Assembly: GCF_000744655.1 (NCBI RefSeq)
Contig: NZ_JQMJ01000004.1
Span: 2,046,001-2,110,000 of the forward strand
DNA from: Streptacidiphilus rugosus AM-16
Lineage (GTDB): Bacteria; Actinomycetota; Actinomycetes; Streptomycetales; Streptomycetaceae
Length of the DNA stretch: 64,000 nucleotides
Direction of reading: 5' to 3'
Below are positions 25,460 through 33,134 of this stretch, in pieces. A model generated the notes under the pieces. It ran no database searches, was not told the origin of the DNA, and worked only from the letters and a program-made list of their open reading frames with translations. Positions within the stretch are counted from its first letter, which is position 1. Each line of letters starts with the position of its first letter. The position numbers and the translations under genes are program-made.

Positions 25460-26311
25460 GTGATTCTGCGACCGGTACGTGACTCCGCGTCAGACGCCGC
25501 CACCGTGCGCGAGATCTATCAAGCCGCCTTCGGCGTGCCGCCGCTCGGGGATCGGGAGCGCGCACGCGCGGACGTGCGGACGCGGCGGCTCGCCGTCGCG
25601 GACCAGGGCGGGTGCTGGTTCGCCGAGGAGGACGGCCTGCCGCTCGGCGTCGCGCTCTCGCTGAAGCGGGAGGGGCTGTGGGGTCTCGCCCTCTTCGCCG
25701 TACGGCCGGAGGCCCAGGGCAAGGGCACCGGCCGTCTGCTGCTCGACCACGCGCTCGCGCACGCCCGCGGCTGTCTGCGCGGGATGGTCGTCGCCTCGGA
25801 GGACGCCCGCGCCGCCCGCCGCTACCACGCCGCGGGCTTCAAACTGCACCCCACCATGGCGCTGACCGGGGCCGTCGACCGGACCCACCTGCCCGCCACC
25901 GGCGGGATCCCCGTGCATCTCGGGGACGCCTCGCACTTCGCGCTGCTCGACTCCGTCGACCGCGGCAGCCGCGGCGCCGCGCACGGCGAGGACCATCTCG
26001 CGCTGCTGCGCACCAGTGACGAACTGCTCGTCGCCGACACCCTCGGCGGTTCCGGCTACTGCTACCGCCTGGGCGGCCGGGTGATGATGCTGGCGGCCAC
26101 CTCCCGCCGGGTCGCCACCGCGCTGCTCGCCGAGGCCCTGGCCCGGATCCCCGAGGGCGAGTCCGCCGACGTCCGCACGCTCACCGCCGAGCAGGACTGG
26201 GCGCTGGACGTCGCCCTCGCCGCCGGACTGTCCGTCAGCAACCGCGGCTACCTCGCGCTGCGCGGCATGAGGCCCCCGACGCACTACATCCCGTCGGGGG
26301 CCTACCTCTGA
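25460..26311 (+). CDS. GNAT-family N-acetyltransferase
   Basis: 283 residues from GTG (MILRPVRDSASDAATVREIYQAAFG), with AAGGA upstream. The acetyl-CoA loop is ALFAVRPEAQGKGTGRLLLDHALAHARG (R/QxxGxG/A), near residues 75-100. SEDARAARRYHAAGFKLHPTMALTG ends the GNAT core. The second half (residues about 150-283) resembles another, degenerate acetyltransferase-like domain (GYCYRLGGRVMMLAATSRRVATALLAEAL). The acceptor is unknown. It converges on the PLP decarboxylase with a 7 bp gap. Confidence 0.88.
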   Translation: MILRPVRDSASDAATVREIYQAAFGVPPLGDRERARADVRTRRLAVADQGGCWFAEEDGLPLGVALSLKREGLWGLALFAVRPEAQGKGTGRLLLDHALAHARGCLRGMVVASEDARAARRYHAAGFKLHPTMALTGAVDRTHLPATGGIPVHLGDASHFALLDSVDRGSRGAAHGEDHLALLRTSDELLVADTLGGSGYCYRLGGRVMMLAATSRRVATALLAEALARIPEGESADVRTLTAEQDWALDVALAAGLSVSNRGYLALRGMRPPTHYIPSGAYL

Positions 26312-26318
26312 AGACCGC

Positions 26319-27692
26319 TCAGACCATGGTGTCCAGGATCTCCCTGACCATCTCCATCGTCGTGCCCGGGTGCAGGAACGCGAAGCGGGCGACGACCTCG
26401 CCCTCCCAGCCGGTCGGGGTGACGAAGCCGATCTGGTCGGCGAGCAGGCGCTCGGACCAGGTGTAGTAGTCCTTCGCGGACCAGCCCTTGCGGCGGTAGA
26501 CGACGCTGGACAGCTCGGGCTCGCGGATGACCTCCAGGTCCGGGTACTCCGCCGCGATCAGCGCCGCGGTGTCGCGGGCCAGCGCGATGCCGGTCTCGAT
26601 CGCCTCCGCGTAGGCGTCCGTGCCGTGGACCGCCAGCGAGAACCAGAGCGGCAGTCCGCGGGCCCGGCGGGTCAGGTGGTACGCGTAGTCGGTCGGGTTC
26701 CACTCCTGGTCGTGGTCGGCGGTGTGCAGTACGTCCAGGTAGGAGGCGTCCTGGGTGTGGACGGACTTGGCCAGGCGCGGGTCGCGGTAGATCAGCGCGG
26801 CGCAGTCGAAGGGCGCGAAGAGCCACTTGTGCGGGTCGACGACGAAGGAGTCCGCGTGCTCGATGCCGCGGTACTTCTCCCGCACCGAGGGCGCGAAGAG
26901 GCCGGCGCCGCCGTACGCGCCGTCCACGTGGAACCAGAGCCCGTGCTCGCGGGCGACCTCGGCGATCCCGGCGAGGTCGTCGACGATGCCGGCGTTGGTG
27001 GTCCCCGCCGTGCCGACGACGGCGATGATCGAGCCCGGGTCCTCGTCCGCGGCGATGGCCGCGCGCAGCGCCTCGCCGGTGAGGCGGTGGTCCCGCGTCG
27101 GGACGACGAACTTCTCCACGCCGATGATGTTCAGCGTGTTGGTGACCGAGGAGTGGGTCTGGTCGCTGACCGCGATCCGCAGCCGTGCGCCGATCCCGAC
27201 GCCGAGCCGGCGGCGCGCCGCGTCACGGGCGACGACCAGCGCGGACAGGTTGCCCGCCGAGCCGCCGGAGACGAAGCAGCCGCCCGCCGAGGCCGGCAGC
27301 CCGGCCTGGTCCGCTATCAGCCGCAGCACCTGGTTCTCGGCGGCGATCGCACCGGCGGCCTCCAGCCAGGAGATGCCCTGGAGCGAGGCGCAGGAGACGA
27401 CCATGTCGAAGAGCAGGGCGGCCTTGGTCGGCGCGCACGGGATGAAGGAGAGGTAGCGCGGGCTGTCGGCCGAGATGACGGCACGGGAGAGCTCGTGGTC
27501 GTACAGCTTCAGCACGTCCGCAGGATCGTTTCCGCGGTCGTTGAGCAGGCCCTCCAGCGCGCCGGCGAGCTTGTCGCCGTCGCCCGGGTGGTCCAGCGGG
27601 ACCGGGTCGTACTGCAGACGCTCCCGCATGTAGTCGAAGACCAGGTCGACCATGCGGGCGTCGTACCGGTGCATCCGCTCGGCGTGGGGCAC
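26319..27692 (-). CDS. pyridoxal-dependent amino acid decarboxylase
   Basis: 457 residues from the GTG at 27692 (VPHAERMHRYDARMVDLV; GAAGGAA 6 nt upstream); the frame is open further but lacks a signal. It is a group II decarboxylase: GGSAGNLSALVVARDAA, VGTAGTTNAGIVDDL, FHVDGAYGGAGLF, and the PLP lysine in DPHKWLFAPFD. Aromatic-L-amino-acid, glutamate or diaminobutyrate decarboxylation are all possible in this group, and the sequence alone does not settle the substrate. An Lrp/AsnC regulator lies 157 bp upstream on the same strand, and amino-acid-responsive control is likely. Confidence 0.92.
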   Translation of the reverse strand: MPHAERMHRYDARMVDLVFDYMRERLQYDPVPLDHPGDGDKLAGALEGLLNDRGNDPADVLKLYDHELSRAVISADSPRYLSFIPCAPTKAALLFDMVVSCASLQGISWLEAAGAIAAENQVLRLIADQAGLPASAGGCFVSGGSAGNLSALVVARDAARRRLGVGIGARLRIAVSDQTHSSVTNTLNIIGVEKFVVPTRDHRLTGEALRAAIAADEDPGSIIAVVGTAGTTNAGIVDDLAGIAEVAREHGLWFHVDGAYGGAGLFAPSVREKYRGIEHADSFVVDPHKWLFAPFDCAALIYRDPRLAKSVHTQDASYLDVLHTADHDQEWNPTDYAYHLTRRARGLPLWFSLAVHGTDAYAEAIETGIALARDTAALIAAEYPDLEVIREPELSSVVYRRKGWSAKDYYTWSERLLADQIGFVTPTGWEGEVVARFAFLHPGTTMEMVREILDTMV

Positions 27693-27778
27693 GGCAGTTC
27701 CTTCGGGGCGCAGGGGGTTGTGGGGCAATGCCACCCTAGGCAGGCCGGTGCCCGCCCCGCCTGTCGGAACCCTGCGGC

Positions 27779-27826
27779 CCACGCACGCTTCCTGCGTGAT
27801 CAACCCCGGCCGCGCAGGATTCCTGC
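27779..27826. promoter_or_regulatory. paired dyads between the Lrp gene and the decarboxylase
   Basis: GCAGGA-T-TCCTGC (27814-27826) is a perfect 13 bp palindrome. CACGCA-CGCTTCC-TGCGTG (27780-27798) is a second dyad, and TTCCTGCG is shared between the two. They lie about 90-130 bp upstream of the decarboxylase start, where an Lrp-type regulator would bind. Confidence 0.45.
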
Positions 27827-27849
27827 ACCGCGACCGGAGCGCCCCCGAC

Positions 27850-28314
27850 TCAGCCGATCAGCCTGCTCAGCACCACCGTGCTACGGCTGCGCTGGACACC
27901 GGGCTCGCGCCTGATCCGTTCGATCACGGCCTCCAGCTGGCGCATGTCGGCGGCGCGCAGATGGACCAGCGCGTCCGCGTCTCCCGTCACCGTCCAGGCG
28001 GCGACCACCTCGGGGAACTGGCGCAGCGAGGAGAGGATCTCCTCCGGCGGGGTGCGTTCGCGGCAGAAGACCTCGACGAAGGCCTCCGTGGTCCAGTCGA
28101 GCGCGCCGGGGTCGAGCACCACGGTGAAGCCGCGCACCACCCCCCGCTCACGCAGCCGGTCCACCCGGCGCTTGACCGCCGTGGCGGAGAGGTTCACCAG
28201 CAGCCCGATCTCGGCGTAGGAGGCCCGCCCGTCCCTGCCGAGCAGCTCCAGCACCCGACGGTCGGTGTCGTCCAGGGCGGCGGCGGGGCTGATCGGCGAT
28301 CTCGGTGCTGGCAC
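27850..28314 (-). CDS. Lrp/AsnC-family transcriptional regulator
   Basis: 154 residues from GTG. The N-terminal HTH is ALDDTDRRVLELLGRDGRASYAEIGLLVNLSATAVKRRVDRLRERGVVRGF, and the C-terminal RAM domain runs from TVVLDPGALDWTTEAFVEVFC to VVLSRLIG, including the effector loop TVTGDADALVHLRAAD. It is full length, in contrast to the HTH-less protein at 346. It probably controls the downstream decarboxylase through the dyads at 27779-27826. The effector would be an amino acid. Confidence 0.94.
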   Translation of the reverse strand: MPAPRSPISPAAALDDTDRRVLELLGRDGRASYAEIGLLVNLSATAVKRRVDRLRERGVVRGFTVVLDPGALDWTTEAFVEVFCRERTPPEEILSSLRQFPEVVAAWTVTGDADALVHLRAADMRQLEAVIERIRREPGVQRSRSTVVLSRLIG

Positions 28315-28358
28315 CCGCTCAGCCTTTCACACCGGAGGGCTCAGGGACCGGCCGCCGC

Positions 28359-29585
28359 TCACGCCTGCGCCGCAGCGGCTCCCTGCTGCGCGCGGTGGAT
28401 CAGCAGCCCGGCGGCCACCGAGGCGGCGCAGACCACCCCGGCCACCACCACGCTCGGCGAGACCAGCACCGCCACGCCGGTGACCGGCAGCACCCAGAGC
28501 GCGGCCCCGCGTTTGGTGTGCCGGACGTGCAGGGCCCAGACGGTGAGCAGGTAGAGCGCCGTCGGCACGGTGACCGCCAGCGTCGCGGTGTGCGCGCCGA
28601 TGTGGGTCTTGCCCACCGCGCGCAGGACCGCCACCTCGATCCCGGCCCCGATGGCGGCGGCGGAGAGGAAGACCAGGTAGTGGCCGTAGCCCCAGACGAA
28701 GGCCACCCGGTTCGAGTTCAGGTGCTCCTCCACCGACCGGGCGAAGTAGATCCACCAGGCGGCGAAGCAGATCAGCAGCCCGCCCGCGGCGATCGGCAGC
28801 AGTTCTCGGAAGGCCTCGTGCTCGTCCACGGCCGACTGGACGGCGACCGTCGCGGCCGCCACCGACTCGCCCAGCACGATCAGCGTGAAGCAGCCGTAGC
28901 GGTCGGCGATGTGGCCGGGGTGCCAGGCGGTCTGCGCGACCCGCTCCGCCCAGATCGGGACGGTCAGCTCGATGACGACGCCGGGCAGCGCGCCCCACAG
29001 CTTGTCCCCCGCCGGGACGTCGAACATCCACAGCACCCAGTACACCTGCGCCAGGGTCACCCCCAGGGCGTAGCGCAGCGCGACCGACCGGTGCGGCCCG
29101 CGGGCGGCGGCCGCCGCCCTGAGCCACTGGGCGACCAGCGCGATCCGCATCACGACGTAGCCGGTGACCGTGACCTTGAAGTCGGAGTCCGAGAAGGCCC
29201 GCGGCACCCCGGCCGCCAGGATCAGCGCGCCGACGATCTGCACGAAGGTGGCGATCCGGTAGGGGACGTCGTCGGTGTCGTAGGCGGAGGCGAACCAGGT
29301 GAAGTTCATCCACGCCCACCAGATGCCGAAGAAGACGAGGAAGTAGCCGAGAATCCCGTGCTTCAGCTCCCCCGCGCCGAGGGCGTGCGCCAGCTGCGCG
29401 CCCGCCTGGGCCACCGCCACCACGTAACAGAGGTCGAAGAACAGCTCCAGCGGCGTGGCCGCCCGGTGCTTCTCCTCCCGCCCGCGCGGGCGCATCCGCC
29501 GACCGCGGACCGGACCCCCGCCCGATCCGCCGTCCGACCCGCCGACCTGCCCCGAAGGCACCCCCGCGCTCGGCTGCTCGCTCAT
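28359..29585 (-). CDS. low temperature requirement protein A (LtrA) family membrane protein
   Basis: 408 residues from the ATG at 29585 (MSEQPSAGVPSG; GGAGAGGG upstream). A Gly/Arg-rich N-terminus (GGSDGGSGGG...RRMRPRGREEKHRAATPLELFFDLCYVVAVAQ) leads into about ten membrane helices. The ATPLELFFDLCYVVAVAQ motif, YRIATFVQIVGALILAAGVP, the WHPGHIADRYGCFTLIVLGESV segment and the C-terminal LRAVGKTHIGAHTATLAVTV are LtrA hallmarks. The family's molecular role is unknown beyond the original Listeria cold-growth phenotype. It is divergent from nadA. Confidence 0.92.
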   Translation of the reverse strand: MSEQPSAGVPSGQVGGSDGGSGGGPVRGRRMRPRGREEKHRAATPLELFFDLCYVVAVAQAGAQLAHALGAGELKHGILGYFLVFFGIWWAWMNFTWFASAYDTDDVPYRIATFVQIVGALILAAGVPRAFSDSDFKVTVTGYVVMRIALVAQWLRAAAAARGPHRSVALRYALGVTLAQVYWVLWMFDVPAGDKLWGALPGVVIELTVPIWAERVAQTAWHPGHIADRYGCFTLIVLGESVAAATVAVQSAVDEHEAFRELLPIAAGGLLICFAAWWIYFARSVEEHLNSNRVAFVWGYGHYLVFLSAAAIGAGIEVAVLRAVGKTHIGAHTATLAVTVPTALYLLTVWALHVRHTKRGAALWVLPVTGVAVLVSPSVVVAGVVCAASVAAGLLIHRAQQGAAAAQA

Positions 29586-29600
29586 CGCCGCGTACCCTCT

Positions 29601-29760
29601 CCTATCGCCCGACTCGCTCCCTCGCAGACGATAGGGCAGGTCGGCGACGCACCCCGGTAGCGCCGCCTTGGCCACAGCGGGGTACGTCACATTGCCTCTG
29701 CGCCCATCGCCAGTGTGATCGGGGCGGGCTATCATAGATAGCGTCAGGTAGACGATAAGG
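29601..29760. promoter_or_regulatory. LtrA/nadA divergent control region with repeated ATAG-type dyads
   Basis: CCTATCG (29601-29607) pairs with CGATAGG (29629-29635). CTATC-ATA-GATAG lies at 29729-29741 and CGTC-AGGTA-GACG at 29742-29754. AGACGATAGGG and TAGACGATAAGG form a direct repeat about 125 bp apart. This AT-rich cluster just before nadA is a good candidate for promoter and operator sites of NAD synthesis. The regulator is not identified. Confidence 0.4.
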
Positions 29761-29802
29761 CGACGGTCCCTCAACCGGCGCCGCACAGGAGGGCACCCGC
29801 CC

Positions 29803-30996
29803 GTGACCACCACCCCCGCGCCCGCCACGGGCGCCACCTTCGCCGAGCCCGGCGCGACGCCGCTGGCCCTACTGCTCCTCGGCCGCGAGGCGGACACCGC
29901 CAGCGAGCGCGGCGTCGACTGCCCCGGCGAGCTCCCGGCCGCCTCCGACCCCGACCTGGTCGCACGCGCCGCCGCGGCCAAGGCCAAGCTGGGCGACAAG
30001 GTCTTCATCCTGGGCCACCACTACCAGCGCGACGAGGTCATCCAGTTCGCCGACGTGACCGGCGACTCCTTCAAGCTGGCCCGTGACGCGGCGGCCCGGC
30101 CCGAGGCCGAGTACATCGTCTTCTGCGGCGTGCACTTCATGGCCGAGAGCGCGGACATCCTCACCACCTCCCGCCAGCAGGTCGTCCTCCCGGACCTGGC
30201 CGCCGGCTGCTCGATGGCCGACATGGCCACCGCCGAGCAGGTCGCCGAGTGCTGGGACCAGCTGGTCGACGCTGGCGTCGCCGACGCCGTCGTCCCGGTG
30301 GCCTACATGAACTCCTCCGCGGACATCAAGGCCTTCACCGGCCGCCACGGCGGCACGATCTGCACCTCCTCGAACGCGAAGCGCGCCCTGGAGTGGGCCT
30401 TCGAGCAGGGCGAGAAGGTGCTCTTCCTGCCGGACCAGCACCTCGGCCGGAACACGGCCGTCCGCGAGATGGGCCTCTCGCTGGACGACTGCGTGGTCTA
30501 CAACCCGCACAAGCCGAACGGCGGCCTGACCGCGCAGCAGCTGCGGGACGCGAAGATGATCCTTTGGCGCGGGCACTGCTCGGTGCACGGACGCTTCAGC
30601 GTGGACGCGGTGGCCGAGGTCCGCGAGCGGATCCCGGGCGTCACGGTCCTGGTGCACCCGGAGTGCAAGCACGAGGTCGTCGAGGCGGCCGACATGGTGG
30701 GCTCGACGGAGTACATCATCAAGGCGCTGGACGCGGCCGAGCCGGGTTCGAAGTGGGCGATCGGCACCGAGCTGAACCTGGTCCGCAGGCTCGCCAAGGC
30801 GCACCCGGACAAGGAGGTCGTCTTCCTGGACCGGACGGTCTGCTTCTGCAGCACGATGAACCGCATCGACCTGCCGCACCTGGTCTGGGCCCTGGAGTCG
30901 CTGGCGGACGGCCGCGTCCCGAACGTGATCACGGTCGACCCGGACACCGAGAAGTACGCCAAGGCGGCGCTGGACCAGATGCTCGCCCTGCCGTAG
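29803..30996 (+). CDS. nadA: quinolinate synthase
   Basis: 397 residues from GTG, with AGGAGG upstream. It condenses iminoaspartate with dihydroxyacetone phosphate to quinolinate using a [4Fe-4S] cluster. Diagnostic sequence: ILGHHYQRDEVIQFADVTGDSF, the cluster cysteines in FCGVHFMAESADIL, HPECKHEVVEAADMVGSTEYI and TVCFCSTMNRIDL, plus VAYMNSSADIKAF and TGRHGGTICTSSNAKRALEW. The family usually uses three cysteines, and extra Cys are present here. nadB and nadC are not beside it. An imperfect repeat (copy D) follows the stop. Confidence 0.97.
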   Translation: MTTTPAPATGATFAEPGATPLALLLLGREADTASERGVDCPGELPAASDPDLVARAAAAKAKLGDKVFILGHHYQRDEVIQFADVTGDSFKLARDAAARPEAEYIVFCGVHFMAESADILTTSRQQVVLPDLAAGCSMADMATAEQVAECWDQLVDAGVADAVVPVAYMNSSADIKAFTGRHGGTICTSSNAKRALEWAFEQGEKVLFLPDQHLGRNTAVREMGLSLDDCVVYNPHKPNGGLTAQQLRDAKMILWRGHCSVHGRFSVDAVAEVRERIPGVTVLVHPECKHEVVEAADMVGSTEYIIKALDAAEPGSKWAIGTELNLVRRLAKAHPDKEVVFLDRTVCFCSTMNRIDLPHLVWALESLADGRVPNVITVDPDTEKYAKAALDQMLALP

Positions 30997-31022
30997 GAAG
31001 CAAGGCACACACAAGGCGCACA

Positions 31023-31127
31023 AAGGGGCGCGAGGAACTGCGCGACAAGCCACCCTGTGTGGTGACTCGCCGAACGAGCAGGGCCATCCGCAGTGGGTGG
31101 TTGCTCGCGCAGTTCCTCGCGCCCCTT
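31023..31127. repeat. intergenic near-palindromic repeat, copy D
   Basis: AAGGGGCGCGAGGAACTGCG, CGACAAGCCACC against GGGTGGTTG and CTCGCGCAGTTCCTCGCG, CCCCTT. The core has diverged (TGTGTGGTGACTCGCCGAACGAGCAGGGCCATCCG), so the central stem is weak. It lies between nadA and the convergent PspAA gene. Confidence 0.85.
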
Positions 31128-31138
31128 CGGCGTCGTCC

Positions 31139-31417
31139 CTAGCCCGGGATGAGGCCGTCCGGCTTCAGCAGGGCGCGGACCTCTTCCGCCGTCGCGTCCG
31201 CGTACGGCAGCGTCGCGTCGGAGGAGCCCAGGAAGTCGTGCGGGGTCGGCGATCCGCCGGCCCGCACCGCGGCGAGGAGCGCGGCCAGGCTGACCCTGAA
31301 CTCCTCGTCGTCACCGCTGTCCAGCGCGGCCAGGACCGCGTTGTCCAGCTCGTTGAGGTGATCGACCAGCGTGTCGGGCACCTCGTACTGCCCCTCCGTC
31401 AAGATCCTGACGATCAC
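31139..31417 (-). CDS. PspA-associated protein PspAA
   Basis: 92 residues (MIVRILTEGQYEVPDTLVDHLNELDNAVLAALDSGDDEEFRVSLAALLAAVR...GLIPG). The compact alpha/beta sequence beginning MIVRILTEGQYEVPD is the PspAA domain found next to PspA/IM30 in actinobacteria and archaea. It starts 11 bp after the PspA stop, so the two form an operon. It is inferred to modulate PspA at the membrane; its biochemical role is not established. The gene order PspA-PspAA agrees with family knowledge. Confidence 0.88.
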   Translation of the reverse strand: MIVRILTEGQYEVPDTLVDHLNELDNAVLAALDSGDDEEFRVSLAALLAAVRAGGSPTPHDFLGSSDATLPYADATAEEVRALLKPDGLIPG

Positions 31418-31428
31418 GGCCGGTCTCC

Positions 31429-32208
31429 CTACTTGTCCAGGTGAGGCTGGTCGTGCGGAGCACCCTGCTGACCCTGCTCGATCGCGGGGGTCGCCGAGGA
31501 GCCACCCGTCAGCTCGGCCTTCATCCGGGCGAGCTCGAGCTCGACGTCCGAGCCCGCGGACATGCGGTCCAGCTCGGCCGTGATGTCGTCCTTGCGCATG
31601 CCGCTCGGGTCGTCGAGCGCGCCGCTGGCCAGCAGCTCGTCGATCGCGCCCGCGCGCGCCTGCAACTGCGCGGTCTTGTCCTCGGCCCGCTGGATGGCCA
31701 GGCCGACGTCGCCCATCTCCTCGGAGATGCCCGAGAAGGACTCCGCGATCTGGGTCTGCGCCTGGGCGGCGCTGTACTGGGCCTTGATGGTCTCCTTCTT
31801 GGTACGGAAGGCGTCCACCTTGGCCTGCAGCCGCTGGGAGGCGAGCGTGAGCTTCTCCTCCTCGCCCTGCAGCTGCTGGTACTGGACCTCCAGGTCCTGC
31901 ACCTGGTTCTGGATGCCGGAGCGGCGGGTCAGCGCCTCCCGGGCCAGGTCCTCGCGGCCGAGGGAGAGCGCCTTGCGGCCCTGCTCCTCCAGCTTCGAGG
32001 ACTGCTGCTGCAGCTGCTGAAGCTGCAGCTCAAGACGCTTGCGGCTGGTCGCCACGTCGGCGACCCCGCGACGCACCTTCTGCAGCAGTTCGAGCTGCTT
32101 CTGGTACGAGTAGTCCAGCGTCTCGCGCGGATCCTCCGCACGATCCAAGGCCTTGTTGGCCTTGGCGCGGAAGATCATTCCCATCCGCTTCATGATTCCG
32201 TCGCTCAT
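31429..32208 (-). CDS. pspA: PspA/IM30 membrane-stress protein
   Basis: 259 residues. A short amphipathic N-terminus (MSDGIMKRMGMIFRAKANKALD) precedes long coiled coil from about residue 25 to 190 (EDPRETLDYSYQKQLELLQKV..., KRLELQLQQLQQQSSKLEEQGRKAL..., QVQDLEVQYQQLQGEEEKL). This is the ESCRT-III-like fold that binds stressed membranes. The C-terminal tail (TGGSSATPAIEQGQQGAPHDQPHLDK) is disordered. GAGAAGGGGG precedes the ATG. It is co-transcribed with PspAA. An upstream ATG at MKRMGM is possible but less likely. Confidence 0.95.
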   Translation of the reverse strand: MSDGIMKRMGMIFRAKANKALDRAEDPRETLDYSYQKQLELLQKVRRGVADVATSRKRLELQLQQLQQQSSKLEEQGRKALSLGREDLAREALTRRSGIQNQVQDLEVQYQQLQGEEEKLTLASQRLQAKVDAFRTKKETIKAQYSAAQAQTQIAESFSGISEEMGDVGLAIQRAEDKTAQLQARAGAIDELLASGALDDPSGMRKDDITAELDRMSAGSDVELELARMKAELTGGSSATPAIEQGQQGAPHDQPHLDK

Positions 32209-32448
32209 GGGCTTCGCGCGCCCCCTTCTCCGACCTGCCGGTTTCTCGTACCAAGCCTACGGGTCCGGCGGCCTTCACCGCAGCGTCCCGCGCTGCAACA
32301 AGAGTGCTACAGCCGTGACCCCTGTGGCCTCATCCGTGGGGCTGATTGGCCGACCCCCGGCCCTACGCCGCCGGTCGGAGTCCGTCCCGGAGAGATCCTC
32401 TACCCGAGGGGCTGGGGAATACACCGGCTGACCACGTACTCTTGCGGT

Positions 32449-33060
32449 GTGTTCCGACGAAGCTCCCAGGATGCCCCCGCCGACGCCGTGACGCTCGACA
32501 AGAGCCGCGACGACGAGGCCGCGGTCGACGTGCCCACCGCCGAGGCGAAGAAGGGCCGCCCCACGCCCAAGCGCAGCGAGGCCGAGGCCAACCGCCGCGG
32601 CCGCGCCTACGTGCCGCCGGACCGCAAGGCCGCCGCGCGCAAGGCCCGCGACTCGGGCCGGACGGACCGCGAGCGCCAGATGATGGCGCTGCGCGGCCAG
32701 GGCGACCCGCGCGACCTGCCGCCGCGCGACCGGGGCCCGGTGCGCGCCTTCGTCCGCGACTACATCGACTCGCGCTGGACGGTCTTCGAGTTCTTCCTGC
32801 CGATCCTGCTGATCATCCTGGTCCTCAGCATCACCAAGATCCCGGTGCTGATCCTGACCTCGATCATCCTGTGGCCGGTCTCCATGGTCCTGATCGTGCT
32901 GCAGGCGGCCTGGCTGGTGTTCGGGCTGCGCAAGCAGCTGGCCCAGCGCTTCGCCGGCCAGAACACCAAGGGCGCCGTCGCCTACGCGCTGATGCGCATG
33001 ATGCAGATGCGCCGCCTGCGCCTGCCGAAGCCCGCCGTCGCGCGGGGGCAGAAGCCCTGA
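32449..33060 (+). CDS. DUF3043 membrane protein
   Basis: 203 residues from GTG (MFRRSSQDAPADAV). A long charged N-terminus (RPTPKRSEAEANRRGRAYVPPDRKAAARKARDSGRTDRERQMM) is followed by ALRGQGDPRDLPPRDRGPVRAFVRDYIDSRWTVFEFFLP and two membrane helices (FFLPILLIILVLSITKIPVLILTSIILW; SMVLIVLQAAWLVFG). The KRxxAE...R pattern and RDYIDSRWTV.EFF are typical of DUF3043. The function is not known. A candidate -10 (TACTCT) lies about 10 bp upstream, so the mRNA may be leaderless. Its stop overlaps a possible CTG start of the next gene. Confidence 0.92.
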   Translation: MFRRSSQDAPADAVTLDKSRDDEAAVDVPTAEAKKGRPTPKRSEAEANRRGRAYVPPDRKAAARKARDSGRTDRERQMMALRGQGDPRDLPPRDRGPVRAFVRDYIDSRWTVFEFFLPILLIILVLSITKIPVLILTSIILWPVSMVLIVLQAAWLVFGLRKQLAQRFAGQNTKGAVAYALMRMMQMRRLRLPKPAVARGQKP

Positions 33061-33134
33061 CCGAGAGCTTCCCCGGCTACCCCGGCTACTCGTACTCGCC
33101 CCTGGAACCACGTCCGGGGGCGGACGAGTCGACG

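Noticed and set aside
29720..29760. Calling the nadA-proximal dyads an NrtR site
   Set aside because: No NrtR or Nudix regulator is nearby and the motif does not clearly match a remembered consensus.
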